In this document: positions 16,320 to 25,694 of the stretch, in pieces
How the letters are laid out: each line of letters opens with the position of its first letter
How positions within the stretch are numbered: position 1 is the first letter of the stretch
Assembly (NCBI RefSeq): GCF_014652575.1
Contig: NZ_BMZB01000002.1
Span: 265,464 to 329,463 of the forward strand
Direction: 5' to 3'
Length of the DNA stretch: 64,000 nt
Origin: Asticcacaulis endophyticus
GTDB lineage: Bacteria > Pseudomonadota > Alphaproteobacteria > Caulobacterales > Caulobacteraceae
The notes under the pieces: generated by a model
What the model saw: the letters and a program-made list of their open reading frames with translations, nothing else
Told to the model about the DNA's origin: nothing
Database searches by the model: none
Translations under genes and position numbers: made by a program

Positions 16320-18503
16320 TTAGCTCCACCAGTTCAGCGCGCCCCACATGACGAGGACAAGGCTATACAGCGCCCAGAACGCCATCAGCGCCGTGTGGCC
16401 GATCTTTTGCGTCAGCGACCAGCCATCGGTATAATACTGCGCGTCCTGCCACACCCAGAACATTAGGGCGAACTGTAGCGCCGTGCCAAGGGCGGCCAGA
16501 AACGCCAGACCCGACGCCATGCGCACCATGCCGCTCGGCCAGTTGATAAACAGGCTGGACGGATCAGAGCCAAGACCGGCCCGCCAGTCGCTGAACGCCC
16601 AGATGGCCAGCAGCCACATAAACGCAATCGCGTATGACAGCCACGCCGCCCGCGTCTGGGCCTCGGTCGGGTTGTTCTGATGGTGCTGGCGCGTCAGGCC
16701 GACCAGAACGACCAGACAACTGACCAGCACCAGCTTGGTGAAACCGCCCAAGGTCTGCGGGTTATGCACCCAGCCGATGCGTTCATAGCGCGTCATGTTC
16801 GATGAGGTCTCAAAGGCGACCGCCTTGCCGCCTTCGGGTTTGAACGCGACCCGCAGGCTGCCGGAATTGAGCCCGGTGCCGGAATTGCCGCGGTCTTCGG
16901 GCAGGAAAAAGCCGGACGTGCCTGCCGGCACATAGGCGGCCATGCCATCGCCGGACGACAGGATCATGCGGCCGTTGGTATCAAAATCCACATCGACCGT
17001 ATTGATCAGGCGGGTGATAGCGCCCTCTAAGCCGCTGTAGGCGCGACGGGTTGAGGCATACTGACCGGCAATGGCGTCGTAATAGGCGCGGTGACTGCCG
17101 TAGCTCATGTCGCTGCCGGGACGAAGCGGCGCCGGGTTCGGGCTTTCGCCCTTAAGGTGGGCCAGCAACAGGTCGGGATAGGCTTCGGTCAGGGCCTCAC
17201 CGGTCTGGGTGTTGGCGGCGACATAGATGCCGATATCCAGTTCCGGCACCAGAATCATATTGGCATTGAACCACAGGGTAGCCCCACCGTGGCCATAGGT
17301 CATAACGCCGGAGGGATGCTCACGCATCACAAAGCCTGACGCCCAGCCATTATAGCCCTTGGGCAGTTTCAGCAGCGGACTGCGGAAGGCATTGGCCGAT
17401 GACGGGCCAAATATCTGCACGCCGTCCAGTTGGCCATTGCCGAGCAGCAGCGCCATGTAGCGCGACATATCGGCGGCGGTTGATGAGGCCCCGAGCGCCC
17501 CGGACATGGCGATGGTGTGGTCAAAGGGCTCAGTCTGCCAGGTAGCGCCGTCCCACAAAAAGCCGCTCGACAGTTTCGCCGCCAGGTCGCGGCTCATCGG
17601 CGTGGGCAGTTCGCTTAAGGAGGTCTGCGGATCGTAGGGCTCACGCAGGGTCGTGTGATTAAGGCCGAGCGGCTTGAAGATGCGGGCTTCCATCAGGCCG
17701 GGGACATCGCGCGCCTTTGAGGTCTGCACGACGGTCATGGCCGCCAGCGCCGCTCCGAAATTGGAATAGCTGGAGAACTGGCCGCGATCGCGCACCCGCA
17801 TCGGCGTATGACGGCGCAGATAGGAATCGGTGCCCTGAAGATGGGTCGGGTCAAGCTGGAACAGGTGGCCGAGGCTTGTGTCCTCATAGCCGGTGGTGTG
17901 GGCCATCAGGTCGCGCATCCGCAAGGGTTTATAGCGGCGGTCCTCGCGGTAGATATCCGGCGGCAGGTAATTGGCGATGGGGCCATCAAGTTTGATGCGG
18001 CCAGCCTCAATCTCCTGTCGGGCCACGATCCAGGTAAAGGTCTTGGTGATCGAGCCTATGCGAAACAGACTGGTATAGCCGTTGGTCGCGCGGGCTGGGC
18101 TGAGGCGGTCGTAGCCATAACCCTTGATCAGCAGGGGTTTGCCGCCCTGAACGATGGCCACCGTGGTGCCGAGCACATGATCGCGCTTCATCAGGGCGGG
18201 AATAACGCTGTCGGTGAAGGCTTCGATGTCGGCGGCGCTGGCGGGCACTGCGCTGGCAACGGGAAGGTCTGGTGCAGGCGCTGTGGCCGGTTTGGGACGT
18301 GGTGCCACTTTCGGCGCAGGCTTAGCCTGAACTGGTGGAGTAATTGGCGGGGCCGAGACCTCAGCGGGCGGCGCGGCCTCCGATGGCGGTGCCGCGGTTG
18401 CCTGCAGACCCATCAGGCCGAAAACCAGACCTGCCAGCGCACCGCACAGGCCGGGGGTTTTTGAAAGGCGGGGCAAAAAACCTGGGGGCATAGGCGCGGG
18501 CAT
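16320..18503 (-). CDS. Membrane-anchored serine hydrolase (class C beta-lactamase family)
   Basis: 727 residues. It has an N-terminal signal or anchor (about 18-38), a low-complexity Ala/Pro/Lys linker (about 38-90) and a beta-lactamase/DD-peptidase-fold domain with S151-ITK154, Y246-SN and H405-GG. About four C-terminal membrane segments follow (about 590-727). Relatives are penicillin-binding-protein-like esterases and D-amino-acid peptidases, so true beta-lactamase activity is not implied. The C-terminal membrane module makes it longer than typical family members. It precedes nothing obvious in an operon; sspB is upstream on the same strand with a 27-base gap. Confidence 0.87.
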   Translation of the reverse strand: MPAPMPPGFLPRLSKTPGLCGALAGLVFGLMGLQATAAPPSEAAPPAEVSAPPITPPVQAKPAPKVAPRPKPATAPAPDLPVASAVPASAADIEAFTDSVIPALMKRDHVLGTTVAIVQGGKPLLIKGYGYDRLSPARATNGYTSLFRIGSITKTFTWIVARQEIEAGRIKLDGPIANYLPPDIYREDRRYKPLRMRDLMAHTTGYEDTSLGHLFQLDPTHLQGTDSYLRRHTPMRVRDRGQFSSYSNFGAALAAMTVVQTSKARDVPGLMEARIFKPLGLNHTTLREPYDPQTSLSELPTPMSRDLAAKLSSGFLWDGATWQTEPFDHTIAMSGALGASSTAADMSRYMALLLGNGQLDGVQIFGPSSANAFRSPLLKLPKGYNGWASGFVMREHPSGVMTYGHGGATLWFNANMILVPELDIGIYVAANTQTGEALTEAYPDLLLAHLKGESPNPAPLRPGSDMSYGSHRAYYDAIAGQYASTRRAYSGLEGAITRLINTVDVDFDTNGRMILSSGDGMAAYVPAGTSGFFLPEDRGNSGTGLNSGSLRVAFKPEGGKAVAFETSSNMTRYERIGWVHNPQTLGGFTKLVLVSCLVVLVGLTRQHHQNNPTEAQTRAAWLSYAIAFMWLLAIWAFSDWRAGLGSDPSSLFINWPSGMVRMASGLAFLAALGTALQFALMFWVWQDAQYYTDGWSLTQKIGHTALMAFWALYSLVLVMWGALNWWS

Positions 18504-18530
18504 TTTTATTTTTATTCTTAAGGATAGAGG

Positions 18531-19037
18531 CTACTTTTTCCGGAACTGATCGAGGGAAACGACCTTCGGGCCAGCGTCTTCGGGCAGGGTATCGGGTTTG
18601 TCGGTATTGGCCATCGGCGTGATGCTGAGGTCTTGGCTTAGATCATCCTCGTCTTCATCGCCTTCAACGACGTCGAATTCGAGAATGAACTGCACGCTGG
18701 GGTCATAAAAACGCGTGATCGCGGTGTAGGGCACCACCAAAACCTTGGGCGCGCCGCCAAAGCTCAAAGTCACCGTAAACAGGTTTTCCAGCACCTTAAG
18801 GTCGCGGAACTGATGTTGCAGCACGATGGTGATATCATGCGGATATTTGGCCAGCAGGTCGGCTGGCACCTGAACGCCCTCAAAACGGGTCAGGAAGGTG
18901 ACATAGAAATGATGCTCACCGGGCAGGCCTTCGGGCGTGGTCGCGCGGGTCAGCGCTGAGCGGATTACGCCTCTCAGGGCCGTCTGGGTCAGGTTTGCAT
19001 AGTCCATGTGGTCCATGCTGATCTGATCGTCGCTCAT
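18531..19037 (-). CDS. sspB: SspB-alpha, ClpXP adaptor protein
   Basis: 168 residues of the alphaproteobacterial SspB family. The core YANLTQTALRGVIRSAL through ITIVLQHQFRDLKVLENLFTV forms the substrate-tag-binding dimer, and an acidic linker leads to the C-terminal ClpX-binding motif PKVVSLDQFRKK. SspB delivers ssrA-tagged proteins to ClpXP. The start at 19037 (MSDDQIS) is chosen over a longer open frame because an AAAGG SD lies about 8 bases upstream. The tmRNA that makes its substrates is encoded 3 kb away. Confidence 0.93.
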   Translation of the reverse strand: MSDDQISMDHMDYANLTQTALRGVIRSALTRATTPEGLPGEHHFYVTFLTRFEGVQVPADLLAKYPHDITIVLQHQFRDLKVLENLFTVTLSFGGAPKVLVVPYTAITRFYDPSVQFILEFDVVEGDEDEDDLSQDLSITPMANTDKPDTLPEDAGPKVVSLDQFRKK

Positions 19038-19224
19038 TCTTATGCCTTTACGGGTATGCCATGATCGGAAAACGCCGGATGAACGGGACTCATAGTCCGG
19101 TTCACGGCCTGTTTCGAGACTTAACACAGGCATACATAAACAAAACAGCAAATTGGCGTGAGTTTGATAAAAATCCTCAAAAAAGTGTGGTCAGAAGCAC
19201 AGCCCTTTGAGAGCGGGCACGGGT

Positions 19225-20478
19225 CTAAGGTTTGCGGGGCGTTTTGAAATGGCTATCCATAAAGTCCATGAACCGGCCCCAGTCGCTACGGGTCGTGCCA
19301 TGTCGTCCGGGACGCAGGAAATAGGCAATATCGGCACTCATATCCGGGGTTTCGCGTGTGGTCTGTGTCGGGCCCTTGTGGCCCATAAGCTGATAGACCG
19401 GAGTGGCCGCGACAGCGGCTTGCCAAGCCCCTTCAGGATCAGCCCACTGGTCATCCACGCCTGCGCCCAAAAGTACCGGACGCGGCGCAATCAGGCCGAT
19501 CAGTTCGTGCTGATCGACCGGCAGCCGGTTCGGATCGTCGCCGTATCGGGCATAGTTAGGCGCAAACCAGTGCGGAAAACCGCCAGTGATGTTGGACACC
19601 TGCTCACCGACCGGACTGCGCGACAGGCTGGCACCACCACGGCCGGATTGGTGAGCAAAGATCAGATCAATGCGGTCATCAAAGGCAGCGGCCGTCATGG
19701 CGGCCTTACCGTTGCGCGAATGGCCATAAATAGCCTGACGTTTCGGATCAAAGCGCGGGTCGGTTTCAAGGAAATCAATCACCTTTGAATAGCCCCAACC
19801 CCAGGCGGCAATCGCGCCCAACCGCTCATCCGGCGGGGCTGAGGGGTTCATGAGGTGCAGGGGGATTATGGCCGTGTCCTTATCGTCGATGACAAGGTCA
19901 GCGGTGGCAAAACTGGCGACCGCATAGCCGCGTTTCAGCAGCGTCTCAATGGGTGGGGCAAACAGGTATGGATCGGGATCGTCAGCGGCGGGCGGTGGTG
20001 CGTCCTTAAAACGCGCGCAAAATTCCGGCAGGCCCCCGGCGGGCAGACTTAAACGGTCGTCTGAGAAGGTGGAGCCATTGCCGCAGAAGGCCGTGACGAT
20101 CACGACGGGATGGGGGCCGGGGGTTTGGGGTAATATATAGGCGACATGTAGTCGCACCTTGAGCGCATCAGATGCCAGAACCGCCTCTTCCAGCCGCCCC
20201 AGACCTCCAAAAGCCGCCTCATCGACGGTGATTTTCGAGATCAGGTTGAGTGGGGTGGGGGCGGGCAGGCGGCCATAGACTTCGGCCTGAAATATGGATT
20301 TCAGCAAGGGCGCGCGCAGATCGCGCCAGTCATGAGGGCTGTTCACTTGCGGCAGCCGCACGCCTTTGTAAACCTTGGCCCCCAGAATGGGCGGTAGTGC
20401 GGACATATCCTGTGCGATTGCGCCTTTGGCCAGTGCCAGCGCCGCCAAAATGACCAGTGTCGTATAAATTTTTTTCAT
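19225..20478 (-). CDS. CE15 family glucuronoyl esterase-like protein
   Basis: 417 residues with a signal peptide (MKKIYTTLVILAALALAKGA, cut after AIA or IAQ). The signature YGHSRNGKAA places the nucleophile at S254, and RPGRHGTTRSDW the catalytic His at H393, both typical of carbohydrate esterase family 15. Such enzymes hydrolyse esters between 4-O-methyl-glucuronic acid of xylan and lignin alcohols. The nearby GH127 and acetyl-esterase-like genes fit hemicellulose use. The gene is divergent from the chemotaxis transducer, with an AT-rich 217-base promoter gap that holds no other gene. Confidence 0.88.
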   Translation of the reverse strand: MKKIYTTLVILAALALAKGAIAQDMSALPPILGAKVYKGVRLPQVNSPHDWRDLRAPLLKSIFQAEVYGRLPAPTPLNLISKITVDEAAFGGLGRLEEAVLASDALKVRLHVAYILPQTPGPHPVVIVTAFCGNGSTFSDDRLSLPAGGLPEFCARFKDAPPPAADDPDPYLFAPPIETLLKRGYAVASFATADLVIDDKDTAIIPLHLMNPSAPPDERLGAIAAWGWGYSKVIDFLETDPRFDPKRQAIYGHSRNGKAAMTAAAFDDRIDLIFAHQSGRGGASLSRSPVGEQVSNITGGFPHWFAPNYARYGDDPNRLPVDQHELIGLIAPRPVLLGAGVDDQWADPEGAWQAAVAATPVYQLMGHKGPTQTTRETPDMSADIAYFLRPGRHGTTRSDWGRFMDFMDSHFKTPRKP

Positions 20479-20695
20479 TGTGGCCCCCTGATGACCTTAT
20501 TGTATTATATATTAAATAAAAACAGTATCTTAGTTGTGTCAGTTTTGGCTGGTGATGTAAATATAACCGAACATTGTTATTTTGAATTCTGCATTTGCGG
20601 TAACCGGTTGACTATCTGAGGTTGCGGAAAGGTTGAGACTATCTCGCAGCAAATCTTTATTAACCCTTTCAGGTTGAAAACGACCTTGGTAATCC

Positions 20696-22060
20696 ATGTC
20701 GTTTATAGGGGCTTTTGCTTTGACCCACGCTGCCACCCAAACCACCCGCCAGCGTCTGGCATTTGCCCGTATCGAACACGCCAATATCGCCACGCTCAAG
20801 AAAGTATGGCTGTTTATTGAGCCGCAGCTTGATCGGATACTGGATGGGTTTTACCGCCATGTCCGCACCGATGAGGGACTGGGGCGGATGATCGGGGACC
20901 GTGAACCGGCGCTGAAGGCCGCGCAAAAGCGCCACTGGCAGGGCCTGTTCAACTCCGGCTTTTCCGACGCCTATTTTGAAAGCTCTTATCGCATCGGCAA
21001 TACCCATTACCGCATCGGGCTTGAGCCGCGCTGGTATATCGCCGCCTATCAGTATGTCACCGATGCTCTGGCCGAACTGATTGTCGCTCACTACCGTTTC
21101 AATACCAAGCAGTCCGCTGCGGCCCTCGTGGCGGTCAATAAGGCCGTGTTTATTGATCTCGATATCGCCATTTCGACCTATCAGGACGCGGTGGTCGGTG
21201 AACTGAACCGCAAAAACGCCGTCATCGAGAAAGCGATTGGTGAGTTTGAGGTCCGGCTGGATGATATCCTGAAAAACGTCAACCGCAGCACCGATGATCT
21301 GGGCACGACCTCGCAGGTGCTGAACTCCGTCGTGACCATCGCCCAGACCAGCTCCGAAAGCGTGGCCAGCATCGCGCAACGCTCCAGCATGGATGTGTCG
21401 TCGGTGGCGTCAGCCTCTGAGGAGATGAGCAAGGCCATTCAGGAAATCGCCTCTCAGGTGCACGGCGCGTCCCATGGCATCCGCACAGTGGCTCAGATGG
21501 CCGGAACCTCATCCCAGGAAGTGGCGCAGCTCTCGACTTCGGTGCTCAAGATCGGGGAAATCCTGCAACTGATTCAGGGCATTGCCTCCCAGACCAACCT
21601 GCTGGCGCTCAATGCCACGATCGAGGCCGCCCGTGCCGGTGACGCCGGTAAGGGCTTTGCGGTCGTGGCTACCGAAGTCAAGCAATTGGCCGATCAGACC
21701 GCGCGTGCCACAACCGAAATCGCCAAGCAGATTCAGGATATTCAGCAATCTACGGGGAAGGCGGTGGACTCCATTAGCCGGATCGTTGAGTCGATCGGTG
21801 ATGTCGAAGCGACCGCTACGGCCATTGCTGCGGCGATGGAAGAACAATCGACCGCCACCAATGAAATCACCGCCAGCATCCACAGCGTCTCAAACGGGGC
21901 GGCGGAACTATCCGGCAATGTCGAATCGCTCAACTCCGCCGTGGGCGATACCGGCGAAGCCACATCCAAAGTCGATCAGGCGACCCGCATGCTCAATGAG
22001 CAGTCCGAAGACCTCAGCCGCTATGTTGACGGCTTCTTCAAGACCCTGCGGGCAGGCTAA
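20696..22060 (+). CDS. Soluble globin-coupled methyl-accepting chemotaxis protein
   Basis: 454 residues with no membrane segment. The N-terminal globin-coupled sensor (about 15-175) has a likely proximal haem ligand H104 in [19 protein letters not shown], matching HemAT. The C-terminal signalling domain carries the tip [20 protein letters not shown] and [15 protein letters not shown]. It probably senses oxygen or redox state and signals to CheA from the cytoplasm. There is no C-terminal CheR-binding pentapeptide. The promoter gap (20479-20695) is AT-rich. The convergent tmRNA begins just beyond the stop. Confidence 0.92.
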   Translation: MSFIGAFALTHAATQTTRQRLAFARIEHANIATLKKVWLFIEPQLDRILDGFYRHVRTDEGLGRMIGDREPALKAAQKRHWQGLFNSGFSDAYFESSYRIGNTHYRIGLEPRWYIAAYQYVTDALAELIVAHYRFNTKQSAAALVAVNKAVFIDLDIAISTYQDAVVGELNRKNAVIEKAIGEFEVRLDDILKNVNRSTDDLGTTSQVLNSVVTIAQTSSESVASIAQRSSMDVSSVASASEEMSKAIQEIASQVHGASHGIRTVAQMAGTSSQEVAQLSTSVLKIGEILQLIQGIASQTNLLALNATIEAARAGDAGKGFAVVATEVKQLADQTARATTEIAKQIQDIQQSTGKAVDSISRIVESIGDVEATATAIAAAMEEQSTATNEITASIHSVSNGAAELSGNVESLNSAVGDTGEATSKVDQATRMLNEQSEDLSRYVDGFFKTLRAG

Positions 22061-22078
22061 CAATTTTTGGGAAAGCGA

Positions 22079-22149
22079 CGGACTTCTGTTGCCAGGCGTC
22101 CGGAATTTTTAAGTGGGAAGTGGAGGGCTTCTGTTGCCAGGCGCCCTCC
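22079..22149 (-). repeat. Tandem duplicated hairpin at tmRNA 3' end
   Basis: Two hairpins share an identical 14-base loop (plus-strand TTCTGTTGCCAGGC) but have different, fully paired stems: 22122-22128 with 22143-22149 (GGAGGGC/GCCCTCC) and 22079-22083 with 22098-22102 (CGGAC/GTCCG). Each is flanked by similar AAAAATT-containing sequence. The second copy lies downstream of the likely mature tmRNA end. Confidence 0.8.
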
Positions 22150-22450
22150 GGGCCCCGCCTGGGGGGCTACCCCCAGGAGTTTAGGTCGGAATTACCGGCA
22201 CCGCATTACGCAGCGACAGCAACATCCTGTGCAAAGTTATCGTTTGCAGTTACAATAAGGCCGATCGCGGAGGCCCACACCGAGAGAAAGCCACGTCTTT
22301 ACACGCTTGTCGATCCTGATCGGCCCCATGTTTCCAGATGATAACGTCTGAAGTTTTGGTGGAGCCGCCGGGAATTGCACCCGGGTCCAAATCGCTTATT
22401 ACACGCACGTTTATCCCCATAGTCAGCCGAAACTGACCCTACCTATATAG
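22122..22450 (-). ncRNA. ssrA: Two-piece (circularly permuted) tmRNA, ssrA
   Basis: Read on the reverse strand, the acceptor piece comes first (about 22450-22357). It has a T-arm CCGGG-TGCAATT-CCCGG and ends CGGCTCCACCA at 22357. A 29-base spacer (22328-22356) follows. The coding piece then starts GGGGCCG at 22327, which pairs with CGGCTCC of the acceptor (7 bp, one G-U). The tag frame 22247-22206 encodes ANDNFAQDVAVAA then TAA; with the charged Ala this is close to Caulobacter AANDNFAEEFAVAA. GC-rich pseudoknot sequence follows. Outer ends are approximate. tmRNA rescues stalled ribosomes and tags products for ClpXP. Confidence 0.95.
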
Positions 22451-22602
22451 AGGCTTTAGCCGGGGAGGGGAAGGGCGCAGTGAAATTATGCGCAGAATTT
22501 CTACACCAACAGTATAGTTTAATTCCTATTGTCGCGATTGGGTTTATATCCTATCAAATCAGTAATGATTAATGGTGCCGGTCTTTAGACGGTGCGACTT
22601 TG

Positions 22603-22750
22603 AAGGGACAACCCACATGTTCACGCGCCGATGTTGCCGGTAGCTACTTAAGCTTTTGTGCGCTCTGAACCGGTCTGACGGTTCAGTCGTTTCCCTTACA
22701 TATTTTAAGACGGTCAGCGTCCGCTTGTTCTGCGGCGGTAGCAATCGTCT
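22603..22750 (+). promoter_or_regulatory. Structured leader upstream of DUF2292 gene
   Basis: AAGGGA (22603-22608) can pair with TCCCTT (22692-22697), enclosing a perfect 8-bp hairpin CTGAACCG/CGGTTCAG (22665-22686, 6-base loop). A second hairpin, AGACG/CGTCT (22708-22750) with inner CCGC/GCGG, ends just before the SD GAAAGG at about 22755. This could be a cis-regulatory RNA. I could not match it to a known riboswitch by eye. Confidence 0.4.
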
Positions 22751-22769
22751 GCCCGAAAGGTGGTTATTC

Positions 22770-22946
22770 ATGAGCCAGATACACGCCGTCGATGAGCGTT
22801 TAAGCGAAGTTGAGCGCCATATTTTGCAATACATACAGGAGATTAAATACGGATCGGTTGAAATCCTGATTCACGATTCCCGCATCGTTCAGATCGAGCG
22901 CAGCGAAAAGTTCCGCTTTGACGTTAAGCGGCCATCTACCACCTGA
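22770..22946 (+). CDS. DUF2292 (YezD-like) small protein
   Basis: 58 residues. HILQYIQEIKYGSVEILIHD and SRIVQIERSEKFRFD match the DUF2292/YezD family. ATG 22770 has an SD (GAAAGGTGG) 7 bases upstream, so the longer upstream frame is rejected. Family members are often near sulfur-assimilation genes (recalled). Here the next gene is a TonB-dependent receptor, 180 bases downstream, which may import a related substrate. Confidence 0.85.
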   Translation: MSQIHAVDERLSEVERHILQYIQEIKYGSVEILIHDSRIVQIERSEKFRFDVKRPSTT

Positions 22947-23126
22947 AACTATCCGCCGCGCCCTTGAGCGCGGCCACGCTTAATACCGCCCACCGGACAG
23001 CCGGAGGCATGTGTACCGCCTGAACCATCGCCGGGTCTAACCGGCCTGAGTGTCATGGCGTGAACTGACTAAATCGTACCTGACATCAGGTATTTATCAA
23101 CACATGACCAAAATGGGGCTGTTTAT

Positions 23127-25532
23127 ATGAAAACCTTTTTTAATCCGGGTGCGTCCTCGCGCCGATCGTCCACTTACCTGACCGGCAGTCTGGTCAGCGC
23201 TTTGGCCTTGACGGCCGGGCTGTCACTGCTGGCCTTTACGCCGTCAATTGCCGCAGATGCCGCTGATGATAGCGCCGATGCCGCCGAAAGCCGTGGGGTT
23301 ACCGAAGTCACCGTCACCGCCCGCAGACGGTCTGAAAACCTTCAGGACGTGCCGCTGGCCATTTCGTCCGTGAGCGGCGAACAACTGGAATCGACCGGCG
23401 TTTACAACATTGACCAGTTGTCGCGGGTGCAGCCGTCGATCCAATTGATCACCACTAATCCGCGTAATACGGCCACGACCATCCGTGGCCTGGGCTCGAC
23501 CATCGGGCTTACCAATGACGGTCTGGAACCCGGCGTCGGTATCTATGTCGATGAAGTCTATTATGCCCGTCCGGGGTCGGCTGTGGTTGACCTGATCGAC
23601 ATTGAGCGGGTCGAAGTGCTGCGCGGCCCACAAGGGACGCTGTTTGGTAAAAACACGACCGCCGGTGCGCTCAACATCACCACCCGCGCCCCTAGCTTCA
23701 CACCGGAAGGCCGCATTGAATTATCGGCGGGTGATTATGGCTTCCTGCAAGGAAAGGCCAGCCTGTCCGGGCCGCTGATAGACGGTAAGCTGGCGGGGCG
23801 GATTGCCTTTGGCGTTACCCAGCGCGATGGTCTGTTTAAGAATGTCACGACCAAATCGTTGCAGAACGACCTCGACAGTCAGGTCGTGCGCGCCCAGTTG
23901 CTCTATACGCCCAATGACGACATCAGCGTGCGCTTAAGCTATGATTACGCCTTCCAGAACCCGGAAGCCAATACGCAGGCCTTTGTGCGCTACGGTCCGA
24001 CGTTGCGCGCAGCCAACCGTCAGTTCCCGTTCCTGGCAGCACAAGCTGGTTACGCCCCGCCGTCGACCAACCCCTATGATCGTCTGGTTGATGTCAATTC
24101 ACCTATTCAGGCCAAGCAGATCATCAATGGCCTGTCCGGTACGGTGAACTGGGATCTGGGCAGCACCACCCTGACCTCGATCACGGCTTGGCGTCATTGG
24201 GACTGGACCCCGCAGAACGACCGCGATTACACGGCCCTTGCCATCCGCACGGTCTCGAACAACCCCTCAGTTCAGGAGCAGTTCAGCCAGGAAGTCCGGC
24301 TGGCGTCGAACGGTGATAACGCCATCGATTGGGTGGTCGGGCTCTATTACTTCGATCAGAACGTGGAAACCAATGGCCGCGAAGGCTGGGGGGCGAATGC
24401 CGCGCGCTGGCTGATCAATTCGACCGTGCCGGCCAATCTGCTGGATGGTTATCTGCAAACCAACAACGTGCAATCCAACACCAAATCCTATGCCGCCTTT
24501 GGTCAATTGACGTGGAAGGTGACCGATCGCCTGCGCATTACGCCGGGCCTGCGCTTTACCTCTGAGGAAAAGGACGCCACTTTTGACCAGAAGGTCAGCG
24601 GGGGGCTGGCCACGACCGATCCGGTGCTGGTCGCCGCCAAGCTCGGTATCGCCCGCGATCAGTTCTATCAGGCGCAAGTCTCTGACGACAGCCTGTCGGG
24701 GCAAATCAATGCCGCCTATGACGTGACGCCGGATTTTCTGGCCTATGTGAACGTCTCACGCGGCTATAAGTCCGGTGGTATCAATGCGGCGGGTATACCG
24801 ACCGCAGCAGATGGCTCCCCATCGCTGGTCAGCGCGGTGATCAAACCCGAAGAGGTCACCAGCGTCGAGGCCGGTTTCAAGTCACAGTTCTTTGATAAGA
24901 GTTTGACCCTGAACGCCGTCGCCTTTGCCACCGACATCAATGACTATCAGGCCAATGTCGTCGATTCCGGGCCGGGCGCTCTGCGCGGTTATCTGGCCAA
25001 TATCGAAAAGGTTGAGGTGCGCGGCGTCGAAGTTGACGGGCGTTGGTTTGCCACCGAAAACCTGTCGCTGTTCGGCAGCCTGAGCTACACCGATGCCATC
25101 TATGCCTCGTTCAAAAACGCACCCGCACCGCTGGAACTGCAATCCTCCAGCACGTCGATTACCGACTTATCAGGTAAAGAACTGCCGGGCGTATCCAAGT
25201 GGGCGGGATCGCTTAGTGCGGAATACACCTGGCCGCAGGCCATCGGTGCCCTGACCGGTGATGCCTATGTCAGCGGCGATGTGTCCTATCGATCAAAGTG
25301 GAACTCTGACTCGTCGGTCTCGAAATATGCTGAGATCGAAGACTCGACCGTCGCTAATCTGAGACTGGGCTATCGCTCTTCGGGTGGAACTGAGGCGTTC
25401 CTGTGGATCAAGAACGCCTTTGATGAGGAATATCTGCAATTCACCACCATTCAGGCCGGGAACTCCGGGGCCATCTATGGCCAGCCGGGTGATCCGCGCA
25501 CAGTCGGCGTCACGGTGCGGAAGTCGTTCTAA
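23127..25532 (+). CDS. TonB-dependent outer-membrane receptor
   Basis: 801 residues with a long signal peptide (to about residue 42) and a TonB-box-like GVTEVTVTARR. The plug domain has NLQDVPLAISSVSGEQL and IERVEVLRGPQGTLFGKN. A 22-stranded barrel ends in the typical C-terminal aromatic VGVTVRKSF. It imports large or scarce solutes with energy from TonB-ExbBD. The substrate is not evident; the DUF2292 neighbour hints at sulfur compounds, but caulobacters use many such receptors for glycans. SD is weak (GGGG). A palindromic repeat follows the stop. Confidence 0.92.
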   Translation: MKTFFNPGASSRRSSTYLTGSLVSALALTAGLSLLAFTPSIAADAADDSADAAESRGVTEVTVTARRRSENLQDVPLAISSVSGEQLESTGVYNIDQLSRVQPSIQLITTNPRNTATTIRGLGSTIGLTNDGLEPGVGIYVDEVYYARPGSAVVDLIDIERVEVLRGPQGTLFGKNTTAGALNITTRAPSFTPEGRIELSAGDYGFLQGKASLSGPLIDGKLAGRIAFGVTQRDGLFKNVTTKSLQNDLDSQVVRAQLLYTPNDDISVRLSYDYAFQNPEANTQAFVRYGPTLRAANRQFPFLAAQAGYAPPSTNPYDRLVDVNSPIQAKQIINGLSGTVNWDLGSTTLTSITAWRHWDWTPQNDRDYTALAIRTVSNNPSVQEQFSQEVRLASNGDNAIDWVVGLYYFDQNVETNGREGWGANAARWLINSTVPANLLDGYLQTNNVQSNTKSYAAFGQLTWKVTDRLRITPGLRFTSEEKDATFDQKVSGGLATTDPVLVAAKLGIARDQFYQAQVSDDSLSGQINAAYDVTPDFLAYVNVSRGYKSGGINAAGIPTAADGSPSLVSAVIKPEEVTSVEAGFKSQFFDKSLTLNAVAFATDINDYQANVVDSGPGALRGYLANIEKVEVRGVEVDGRWFATENLSLFGSLSYTDAIYASFKNAPAPLELQSSSTSITDLSGKELPGVSKWAGSLSAEYTWPQAIGALTGDAYVSGDVSYRSKWNSDSSVSKYAEIEDSTVANLRLGYRSSGGTEAFLWIKNAFDEEYLQFTTIQAGNSGAIYGQPGDPRTVGVTVRKSF

Positions 25533-25539
25533 TATCTTT

Positions 25540-25688
25540 CCTCCTCCCTACGTAGTGGGGAGGTGGCATTGAGCGTTAGCGAAATGACGGAGGGGGATAG
25601 CGCCGTAGAATTCCCCCTCCGTCTTTTTGTCGGCAAGCCTCCAAAAATCCACCTCCCCATCATCGCAAAGCGCTCGATAGGGAGGAGG
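25540..25688. repeat. REP-like palindromic element, type A inverted pair
   Basis: Left half CCTCCTCCCTACGTAGTGGG...GACGGAGGGGG and right half CCCCCTCCGTC...GATAGGGAGGAGG are inverted copies of one element. In RNA they would form a long hairpin between the converging receptor gene and flgH. Related elements occur at many positions to the right. Confidence 0.75.
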
Positions 25689-25694
25689 TAGATA

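Noticed and set aside
16320..18503. Antibiotic-resistance beta-lactamase
   Set aside because: The SxxK, YSN and HGG motifs are shared by many esterases and peptidases; the linker and membrane tail are not those of AmpC enzymes.
22357..22455. A tRNA gene
   Set aside because: The T-arm and CCA belong to the acceptor piece of the permuted tmRNA; no anticodon arm is present and the tag frame follows.
22603..22697. SAM-II riboswitch before the DUF2292 gene
   Set aside because: Considered because of the sulfur link, but I cannot align the conserved core by eye; left as an unclassified leader.
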